NCBI GenBank assembly: GCA_007119305.1
Contig: SKPY01000318.1
Location: forward strand, 1 to 16,155
DNA from: Nitriliruptorales bacterium
GTDB lineage: Bacteria; Actinomycetota; Nitriliruptoria; Euzebyales; Egibacteraceae
Direction: 5' to 3'
DNA length: 16,155 nucleotides
Shown here: one piece after another, positions 1 to 5,435 of the stretch
Layout: each line of letters opens with the position of its first letter
Numbering within the stretch: position 1 is the first letter of the stretch
Notes under the pieces: model-generated
What the model was told of the DNA's origin: nothing
Databases searched by the model: none
Seen by the model: only the letters and a program-made list of their open reading frames with translations
Made by a program: the position numbers and the translations under genes

Positions 1-44
1 CGGGGGTGGGGGCGGGCAGGATGCCGCGCTGGGGCCGGGACGCG

Positions 45-75
45 CCGAGGCCCCGGTCAGGGACCGGGGCCTCGG
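45..75 (-). terminator. Intrinsic-type hairpin downstream of the sigma factor gene
   Basis: A perfect 14-bp inverted repeat (45-58 with 62-75) encloses a 3-nt loop and lies 22 nt beyond the minus-strand sigma stop codon. No T-run follows on the minus strand, as is common for GC-rich terminators. Termination is inferred from the position and the stem strength. Confidence 0.7.
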
Positions 76-97
76 GCAGGGAGAGGGTGGTGGCCGT

Positions 98-997
98 TCA
101 GGCGGCGGCGCCGATCTCGGCCTGGAGACGCGCGAGCGCCTGGTTCTCGATCTTGCGGACGCTCTCGCGCGACAGTCCGAGCTCCTTGCCGAGCGCGTCG
201 AGGGTCATCACGGACTGGCCGTCGAGCCCGTAGCGGCGGGTGAGGACGTACCAGCTGCGGTCGTCGAGGTGCTCGCGGGCCTTCTCGAACACCCCTTCGA
301 CGAAGCTGCGCTCCACCACCTCGTCGGCGGGGGCGTCCGCAGCGACCGCCACGAACTCGCCGAGGTCGCTCGCGTCGCTGTCGTAGCCGACCGGGCGGTC
401 GAGCGAGGTCATGGAGTGGTCGCCCTCCATCGCTCGACGCACCTTCGCGACCGAGAGGCGGGTGGCGTTCGCGAGCTCCTCGACGGTCGGCTCACGGCCG
501 GTCTCGGACTCGAGTCGAGCGTGTGCCGCGCGGACCTTCACGAGCGCGTCGTGGAGCGCCACCGGCAGGCGGATCGTCCGCTCGCTGCCAGCGACACCAC
601 GCTGGATCGCCTGGCGGATCCACCAGGTCGCGTAGGTGGAGAACTTGTAGCCCCGCCGCCAGTCGAACTTCTCGACGGCTCGGAGCAGGCCGAGGTTGCC
701 CTCCTGGATCAGCTCACCGAGATCCAGGGTAGAGCGCTTGGAGAACTGGGATGCCACGCTCACGACCAGCCGCAGGTTGGCGGCCACGAAGTGATCGAAG
801 GCGCCTTGGCCGGCGCGCACCTTCCGCTCGAGCGCCCGGCGCTCGGCAACATCGTCGACGCCGGCGTCGAGCCGGTCCTGCGCGCTCCGGCCCGCTTCGA
901 TCGTCTTCGCGAGACGCACCTCGTCCTCGGCCGTCAGCAGCCGGACCTTGCCGAGCTCGCTGAAATAGAGGTCGAGGAGGTCTTCGGGGACACTCAT
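98..997 (-). CDS. RNA polymerase sigma factor, sigma-70 family (group 2-like)
   Basis: This 299-residue protein directs RNA polymerase core to promoters. Region 1.2 is at about residues 5-36. Region 2 (about 65-137) contains GELIQEGNLGLLRAVEKFD and the region 2.4 segment YATWWIRQAIQR. Region 3 is at about 147-205. Region 4 (about 235-295) has the -35-binding helix-turn-helix LGKELGLSRESVRKIENQAL. There is no acidic region 1.1, and the protein is much shorter than typical primary sigma factors, so a group 2 (SigB/HrdB-relative) role is more likely than the main housekeeping sigma, although this is not certain. The ATG at 997 is chosen over one at 1030 because GGAGGG lies about 8 nt upstream, and because the predicted transcription start (ECF-type promoter at 1066-1040) would leave almost no leader for the longer form. 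The gene is divergent from dapC. Confidence 0.93.
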   Translation of the reverse strand: MSVPEDLLDLYFSELGKVRLLTAEDEVRLAKTIEAGRSAQDRLDAGVDDVAERRALERKVRAGQGAFDHFVAANLRLVVSVASQFSKRSTLDLGELIQEGNLGLLRAVEKFDWRRGYKFSTYATWWIRQAIQRGVAGSERTIRLPVALHDALVKVRAAHARLESETGREPTVEELANATRLSVAKVRRAMEGDHSMTSLDRPVGYDSDASDLGEFVAVAADAPADEVVERSFVEGVFEKAREHLDDRSWYVLTRRYGLDGQSVMTLDALGKELGLSRESVRKIENQALARLQAEIGAAA

Positions 998-1039
998 CCG
1001 TCCGCCCTCCGTCTTTGTGCGGCGTTTCACATTGATCTC

Positions 1040-1066
1040 AACACTTCAGGACGTCTCTGTGTTCCC
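1040..1066 (-). promoter_or_regulatory. Candidate ECF-sigma promoter (GGGAAC-N18-GTT) for the sigma gene
   Basis: Read on the minus strand, GGGAAC (1066-1061) is followed by exactly 18 nt and GTT (1042-1040). This matches the pattern used by actinobacterial SigR/SigH/SigE-type stress sigma factors. Transcription would start near 1033, giving a leader of about 35 nt that contains the Shine-Dalgarno. The match is seen directly; its use as a promoter is inferred. Confidence 0.5.
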
Positions 1067-1238
1067 GAAGGTTGCACGTATCATGCATGGCGTGGTGGTC
1101 GGCTCGACGCCACGCGGCCTGCCCGAACGGCCACCTCGCCGCCGGGACGCGCGCGACGAGCCGGTCGTTGCGCAGGCGCGGGCGCGCCGTCGACCTGCCA
1201 TCCGTCACCCTCCGGCGGCCGCCGCAGCCTGCTGAGCG

Positions 1239-1244
1239 TAGGCT
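1239..1244 (+). promoter_or_regulatory. Candidate -10 box for leaderless dapC transcription
   Basis: TAGGCT fits the TANNNT -10 pattern and ends 8 nt before the dapC ATG. The start has no Shine-Dalgarno, so a leaderless transcript is plausible. No convincing -35 is seen. The rest of 998-1252 shows no supportable gene. Confidence 0.35.
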
Positions 1245-1252
1245 TCGACACG

Positions 1253-2428
1253 ATGAACCCCGTGCTTGAGCGGCTCGGCGGCTACCCGCTGGCCCGCTTC
1301 CAGGACCTCAAGGCTGAGCTGGCGGCCGACGGCCGACCCCTGCACGACTTCTCGATCGGTGACCCGATCGAGCCAACGCCCGCCTTTGTGCGCCAGGCGC
1401 TCATCGACGGGGTGCCGGAGATCAGCCAGTATCCTACCGCAGCCGGCCTCGCGGACCTAAGAGCGGCGATCGCCGCGTGGGTCCGGCGGCGCTACGGCGT
1501 GGTGGTGGACCCCGACGCGCACGTGTTGCCCACCGCAGGCAGCAAGGAGGCGATCTTCCACTTCCCGCTGGCGGTCGTCGACCCCGCGAGCCCGGCGCGC
1601 ACCGTCGTCTGGGGAGAGCCCGGCTACCTCGTCTACGAGCGCGGCACGCTGTTCGCGGGCGGCCGGTCCGACGCGGTGCCGCTGACCGCAGCCGGCGGCT
1701 GGCGCCTCGACCTCGCCGGGCTCGCGGGCGCACGGCTCGAGCGTGCGTGCATCGCCTGGCTGAACTACCCGCACAACCCGACCGGCGCGGCCGTCGACCC
1801 CGCCTACTACCGGGCCCAGCTCGCCGCCGCGCGAGCGCACGGCGTCATCCTCGCCAGCGATGAGTGCTACGGGGACATCCACGCCGACGAGGCGGAGCCG
1901 CCCCCCTCCCTGCTGCAGGCCGCGGAGGACGACCTGTCGGGGGTCGTGGTGGCGTTCAGCCTGTCGAAGCGCTCGGGCATGACCGGCTACCGCTGCGGCG
2001 CCCTCGTCGGCGACCCTGAGCTCATCGCCCAGCAGCGCACCTTGCGCCCGAACATCGGGACCGCCAGTCCGGAGTTCGTGCAGCGCGCGGCGATCGCCGC
2101 GTGGTCCGACGACGAGCACGCGGCCGAACGCCGTGGGGTCTTCAACGCCAAGCGCCGGCTGCTGCTCGCGTTCCTCACCCAGCGTGGCTTCGAGGTCAGC
2201 GGCAGCGACGCCACGTTCTACCTGTGGGTCGCCGCGCCGGGCGGCGACGATGCCGCGTACGCCGAGGCGCTGCTCGGCCAGCGGGTGATCGTCTCGCCCG
2301 GGCGGGCGTTCGGGCCCTCGGGCCACGGCTGGCTGCGCCTGGCCCTCGTCCCGAGCGTCGACGGCTGCCGCGCCGCGGTCGAGCGCTGGGACGAGGCGAT
2401 CGACGCGGGGCTGCTGCCCGGCCACTGA
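1253..2428 (+). CDS. dapC: Succinyldiaminopimelate aminotransferase (DapC)
   Basis: A PLP-dependent class I/II aminotransferase of 391 residues, predicted to convert N-succinyl-2-amino-6-ketopimelate to N-succinyl-LL-diaminopimelate with glutamate. The N-terminus (MNPVLERLGGYPLARFQDLK) resembles proteobacterial DapC proteins, which begin MNP-x-L-x-x-L and continue to a PYPF-like motif. Fold type I marks are the NYPHNPTG motif with Asn175, SLSKRSG with the Schiff-base Lys239, and Arg362 in GWLRLAL for the substrate carboxylate. The open frame continues far upstream, but that part is antisense to the sigma gene. The ATG at 1253 gives the family length. The gene lies 147 nt before dapD and two genes before dapE, which supports this specificity over other aminotransferases. 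No Shine-Dalgarno is seen. Confidence 0.88.
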   Translation: MNPVLERLGGYPLARFQDLKAELAADGRPLHDFSIGDPIEPTPAFVRQALIDGVPEISQYPTAAGLADLRAAIAAWVRRRYGVVVDPDAHVLPTAGSKEAIFHFPLAVVDPASPARTVVWGEPGYLVYERGTLFAGGRSDAVPLTAAGGWRLDLAGLAGARLERACIAWLNYPHNPTGAAVDPAYYRAQLAAARAHGVILASDECYGDIHADEAEPPPSLLQAAEDDLSGVVVAFSLSKRSGMTGYRCGALVGDPELIAQQRTLRPNIGTASPEFVQRAAIAAWSDDEHAAERRGVFNAKRRLLLAFLTQRGFEVSGSDATFYLWVAAPGGDDAAYAEALLGQRVIVSPGRAFGPSGHGWLRLALVPSVDGCRAAVERWDEAIDAGLLPGH

Positions 2429-2520
2429 GCTGCGCTCCGCCCGTACCTCGCAGGCCAGCAGCAGGCCAGGCAGCAACAGCGGGAGACGCCGGGCGCGGCA
2501 GACGGCGTGCACAGGCACCG

Positions 2521-2545
2521 CGCGCAGCATCGCCTACGCTGCGCG
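2521..2545 (+). promoter_or_regulatory. Inverted repeat overlapping a candidate dapD -10 box
   Basis: Two perfect 8-nt arms (2521-2528 and 2538-2545) flank a 9-nt loop, and a TACGCT -10-like hexamer lies at 2535-2540, 35 nt before the dapD start. The structure could be an operator on a dapD promoter or a weak terminator after dapC. No strong -35 is visible. Confidence 0.35.
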
Positions 2546-2575
2546 GGTGACGCCGATGCAGGAAGGAGCGCGACC

Positions 2576-3397
2576 GTGACAGACGAGGCTGCCCTGGCAG
2601 GCGTGATCGACGCCGCGTTCACGGAGGGCACCCACGACAGCGACGCCGCCCGTGAGGCCGTGGCCGCCGCGCTCGACCTGCTCGACCGCGGGCACGCCCG
2701 CATCGCCGAGCAGCGCGGCGGCGAGTGGGTGGTGAACGAGTGGCTCAAGCGTGCGGTGCTGCTGAGCTTTCGCCAGCGGGAGATGGACACGATCGAGTGC
2801 GGCCCGTTCGAGTACCGCGACAAGGTGCCGCTGAAGACCGGCTACGCCGAGGCGGGGGTGCGGGTCGTGCCGCCGGCGGTGGTCCGCCACGGTGCGTTCG
2901 TCGAGGCGGGGGCCGTGCTCATGCCCAGCTATGTCAACATCGGCGCGTGGGTCGGCTCGGGCACGATGGTCGACACGTGGGCGACCGTCGGCAGCTGTGC
3001 CCAGATCGGCCGCAACGTCCACCTCGCGGGCGGCGTCGGCATCGGTGGCGTGCTCGAACCGCCCGGGGCCCGCCCGGTGATCGTCGAGGACGACGCGTTC
3101 ATCGGCTCGCGCTGCATCATCACCGAAGGGGTCGTGGTCGAGGAGGCGGCGGTGCTCGGCGCGGGAGTCGTCCTGACCGCCTCGGTGCCGATCATCGACG
3201 TGACCGGCGACGAGCCCGTGACCACCAAGGGGCGGGTCCCGGCCCGGGGGATCGTGATCCCCGGCTCGCGGCCGAAAGCGTTTCCCGCCGGGACCTATCA
3301 CATCCCCTGTGCGCTCGTGATCGGCTATCGCGATGCCGCCACCGACACGAAGGTCAGCCTGAACGACGCCCTGCGCGAGCACGACGTGGCGGTGTGA
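2576..3397 (+). CDS. dapD: Tetrahydrodipicolinate N-succinyltransferase (DapD)
   Basis: The enzyme transfers succinyl from succinyl-CoA to 2,3,4,5-tetrahydropyridine-2,6-dicarboxylate, the committed step of the succinylase DAP/lysine branch. At 273 residues it matches the E. coli-type enzyme (274 aa). It has the N-terminal helical domain (about 1-85, with WVVNEWLKRAVLLSFR), the left-handed beta-helix (VLMPSYVNIGAWVGSGTMVD, then TWATVGSCAQIG and GGVGIGGVLEP), and a C-terminal strand domain with ALVIGYR. The GTG at 2576 is chosen because GGAAGGAG lies 7 nt before it and it gives the family length. The frame also opens at an ATG at 2507, but the extra 23 residues do not resemble the family. Many Actinobacteria carry a longer, divergent DapD, so this type is notable. 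It ends 4 nt before dapE. Confidence 0.94.
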   Translation: MTDEAALAGVIDAAFTEGTHDSDAAREAVAAALDLLDRGHARIAEQRGGEWVVNEWLKRAVLLSFRQREMDTIECGPFEYRDKVPLKTGYAEAGVRVVPPAVVRHGAFVEAGAVLMPSYVNIGAWVGSGTMVDTWATVGSCAQIGRNVHLAGGVGIGGVLEPPGARPVIVEDDAFIGSRCIITEGVVVEEAAVLGAGVVLTASVPIIDVTGDEPVTTKGRVPARGIVIPGSRPKAFPAGTYHIPCALVIGYRDAATDTKVSLNDALREHDVAV

Positions 3398-3401
3398 CCC
3401 G

Positions 3402-4751
3402 ATGCGCCTGCCCGGACCGGACGGACGTGAGTGGGAGCTGTTGACCACCGTGGCCCAGCGGTGGGAGGCGCAGATGCTCCAGGGCTTCCTCGAGACGAAC
3501 GGGGTCGAGACCTGGCTGCTGTCCTACGACGCGAGCGCCGCCGCCTATCCGGGCATCGGCTCGCAGGGCCAGCAGATCCTCGTGCCGCCCGAGGACCTCG
3601 AGACGGCCCGCGCCCTGCTCGACAGCGGCCTCGAACCGCCACGCGACACGGACGCCGACGTTGACCCGACCGCCAAGGCCACCACGGAGCGCCTCGCCGC
3701 CATCCTGATGGACCTGCTGGCCCAGCCGTGCGTCACCGGCGCAGAGGCGCCCATCGCCGACTGGCTGGCCGCGCGCTATCACGCGACCGGGGAGGAGGTG
3801 CGGCGGGTGGGCAACTCGCTCGTCGTGGGCGCCGCGACCGGGGAGCGCCCGTGCGTCGCGCTCGTCGGCCACCTCGACGTCGTCCCGCCGACCGACGCCG
3901 ACCGGGAACCGCGCCGCGACGGCGACCGCATCGTGGGCCGCGGGGCGAGCGACATGAAGAGCGGGCTCGCGGTCGCGATGGACTGCTTCGAGGAGCCCGA
4001 CCTGCGCGGGGCGGCCTACGACCTGCTCCTCGTCGCCTACGCGGGGGAAGAGGGCCCGCACGAGGGCAACGAGCTCGAGCGGGTGCTCGCCGAGGTCGGT
4101 GAGGTCGCCGAAGCCGACCTCGCGCTCGTGCTCGAGCCCACCGACCTCGCGGTCCAGCTCGGCTGCCTGGGCACGCTGCACGCCGAGGTCACGTTCCGGG
4201 GTAAGGCCGCCCACTCCGCACGGCCCTGGTTCGGCGACAACGCGCTGCACAAGGCGGGCCCGTTCCTCACCGACCTCGGACGCCAGCCCGTCGAGGACGT
4301 GGCCGTCGGAGGCCTGGTCTTCCGGGAGGTGCTGAGCGCGACCGGGGCGTGGACCACGAACGCGCGCAACGTCGTGCCCGATGCGTTCACCGTGAACGTG
4401 AACTACCGCTTCGCACCCGACAAGAGCATCGCCGAGGCCGAGGCGCACCTGGACGCGTTCGTGGGCGAGCGGGCAGACGTCGTGGTCACCGACCGCGCTC
4501 CCGCAGCCCCGCCGCACGCGGACGCCCCGCTGGTGTCCGCCTTCGTCGCCGCCGCGCGCGCCCCGGTGGAGGCGAAGCAGGCCTGGACGGATGTGGCGCG
4601 CTTCGCAGCCGTGGGCGTGCCGGCGCTGAACTACGGCCCCGGCCTCACCGCGCAGGCGCACCAGGCGGGTGAGCATGTGCCGCTCGGCAATCTCGTGGCC
4701 GCCAGGCATGCGCTCGCGACGTTCCTTCGAGCCGGCCCGCCGGGGGAGTAG
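3402..4751 (+). CDS. dapE: DUF2007-like domain fused to succinyl-diaminopimelate desuccinylase (DapE)
   Basis: An M20-family metallopeptidase hydrolysing N-succinyl-LL-diaminopimelate to succinate and LL-DAP. The catalytic part (about residues 95-449) shows His157 and Asp159 in GHLDVVP, Asp184 in GRGASDMKSG, the catalytic/metal pair Glu216-Glu217 in AYAGEEG, Glu245 in VLEPTD, and His420 in AHQAGEHV, which aligns with HKINECV of E. coli DapE. A dimerisation lid domain lies between. Ahead of this, residues 9-78 look like a DUF2007 (putative signal-transducing) domain: W-x-LLTTV, then EAQMLQGFLETNGVETWLL and a closing ILVPPEDLETARALL. No in-frame start with a ribosome site separates the two parts. 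The gene follows dapD by 4 nt, without a clear Shine-Dalgarno, suggesting translational coupling. Confidence 0.88.
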   Translation: MRLPGPDGREWELLTTVAQRWEAQMLQGFLETNGVETWLLSYDASAAAYPGIGSQGQQILVPPEDLETARALLDSGLEPPRDTDADVDPTAKATTERLAAILMDLLAQPCVTGAEAPIADWLAARYHATGEEVRRVGNSLVVGAATGERPCVALVGHLDVVPPTDADREPRRDGDRIVGRGASDMKSGLAVAMDCFEEPDLRGAAYDLLLVAYAGEEGPHEGNELERVLAEVGEVAEADLALVLEPTDLAVQLGCLGTLHAEVTFRGKAAHSARPWFGDNALHKAGPFLTDLGRQPVEDVAVGGLVFREVLSATGAWTTNARNVVPDAFTVNVNYRFAPDKSIAEAEAHLDAFVGERADVVVTDRAPAAPPHADAPLVSAFVAAARAPVEAKQAWTDVARFAAVGVPALNYGPGLTAQAHQAGEHVPLGNLVAARHALATFLRAGPPGE

Positions 4752-4773
4752 CCTGGCGTCGGAGCACGCCAGG
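4752..4773 (+). terminator. Hairpin immediately after dapE
   Basis: Perfect 8-nt arms (4752-4759 and 4766-4773) with a 6-nt loop start right after the dapE stop. It may end dap transcription or protect the message. It also lies 13 nt before the next start codon, so it could be leader structure of the small membrane protein gene. Confidence 0.4.
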
Positions 4774-4786
4774 GAGGCGGGAGGCC

Positions 4787-4963
4787 ATGAGCGAGCAGGA
4801 ACCACCCGAGGACGTCGGGGCCAGTACGGAGAAGTTCGAGGCGTTCGTGCGGCGCGGCGACGAGCTCGAGCAGCGACAGGCGGGCGGCAACGTGTTCCGC
4901 ATCGTGACGCTGCTCGTCGGCCTGGCCATCCTCGCCGGGGTGCTCGCGCTGCTGCTGCGCTGA
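4787..4963 (+). CDS. Small single-pass membrane protein, unknown function (58 aa)
   Basis: The frame encodes an acidic, soluble N-terminal part (about residues 1-32: MSEQEPPEDVGASTEKFEAF, then a charged VRRGDELEQR) and one hydrophobic helix (about 36-57: FRIVTLLVGLAILAGVLALL) ending in a single arginine. This is a tail-anchored layout, probably with the N-terminus in the cytoplasm. A ribosome site (GGAGG) sits a few bases before the ATG, and a TAGCCT -10-like box overlaps the dapE stop codon at 4749-4754. Codon use is strongly GC-biased at third positions like its neighbours, which supports a real gene. I do not recognise a family. The gene converges with the next one, with 13 nt between stop codons. 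Confidence 0.65.
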   Translation: MSEQEPPEDVGASTEKFEAFVRRGDELEQRQAGGNVFRIVTLLVGLAILAGVLALLLR

Positions 4964-4976
4964 GCCGCCAGGGGCG

Positions 4977-5243
4977 TCAGCTGCTCAGCCGCGAGCTCGA
5001 GGGGTCGGCCGCGTCCTCCTCGAGGTCGTCGGCGAGGTGCGCGCTCAGGAAGGCGACGAGCCTGGCGACCTCGGCGCGGCGCATCCGAAACGTCCCCACG
5101 CAGGTGTCGTCCCGCCAGATGCTCGCCACGACCAGGCCGCGCTCGAGGTGCCGGGTGACGCGCAGGCTCACGCCCCGCTCATCGGTCAGCAGCTCCCGCC
5201 GTGGCACCCGCCCCGGTGGCCGCAGCCTCGCGAGATCGCCCAT
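4977..5243 (-). CDS. Conserved-looking hypothetical protein (88 aa)
   Basis: A small soluble protein: a proline/arginine-rich start, then RRELLTDERGVSLRVTRHLE, GLVVASIWRDDTCVGTFRM and a helical RRAEVARLVAFLSAHLADDL, with an acidic serine-rich tail. The pattern of two or three beta-strands followed by one helix resembles small actinobacterial proteins of unknown function found near topoisomerase genes, but I cannot name a family. The ATG at 5243 is chosen because the longer frame (start at 5408) runs through low-complexity sequence and the inverted repeats. The ribosome site is weak (GGGGC just before ATG) and lies inside the arm of a 13-bp inverted repeat, which may limit translation. The gene is divergent from parE. 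Confidence 0.6.
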   Translation of the reverse strand: MGDLARLRPPGRVPRRELLTDERGVSLRVTRHLERGLVVASIWRDDTCVGTFRMRRAEVARLVAFLSAHLADDLEEDAADPSSSRLSS

Positions 5244-5321
5244 GCCCCGACCGTGGGCGTGGCGGACGGTGGCGTCAACCGTCCGTTCGTCCACACCCTG
5301 CGCGGGTTCCACGGTCGGGGC
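5244..5321. repeat. Nested inverted repeats in the divergent intergenic region before parE
   Basis: A perfect 13-nt inverted repeat (5244-5256 with 5309-5321) encloses a second perfect pair of 8-nt arms (5263-5270 with 5278-5285, 7-nt spacer). The outer arm abuts the start codon of the minus-strand 88-aa gene, so on that transcript it would bury the ribosome site. On the other strand it lies 115 nt before parE. It may be an RNA leader structure or a protein-binding site. The remaining sequence to 5435 holds a poor -10-like CACAAT at 5334-5339 and the parE ribosome site. Confidence 0.55.
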
Positions 5322-5435
5322 GCCCACAGCGGGCACAATGGCACCTCGGTGCGGCCGCTGCGGCCAGCACGCGGAGGCGGCCCCCCGGCAAGCGCGCCGC
5401 CGCTGCAAGGCGTTCGAGGAAGGACCTGCGAAGCT

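Noticed and set aside
1079..1084. TATCAT as a plus-strand -10 box
   Set aside because: There is no fitting -35, it is 168 nt from dapC, and a closer TAGGCT candidate exists. Kept only as a remote possibility.
1017..1235. Possible small gene in the sigma-dapC intergenic region
   Set aside because: The 72-residue frame is Arg/Pro/Ala low complexity, lacks a ribosome site and overlaps the sigma promoter region.
269..1252. Open frame upstream of dapC extending back to 269
   Set aside because: It is the antisense of the sigma factor gene plus the intergenic region; it has no homology to aminotransferases and would make the protein far longer than the family.
2507..2575. ATG at 2507 as the dapD start
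   Set aside because: The extra 23 residues are unlike DapD, and the GTG at 2576 has a strong ribosome site and gives the expected length.
5037..5435. Upstream extension of the parE frame
   Set aside because: It is antisense to the 88-aa gene and crosses the nested inverted repeats. Family-like sequence begins at the GTG at 5436, which has a ribosome site.
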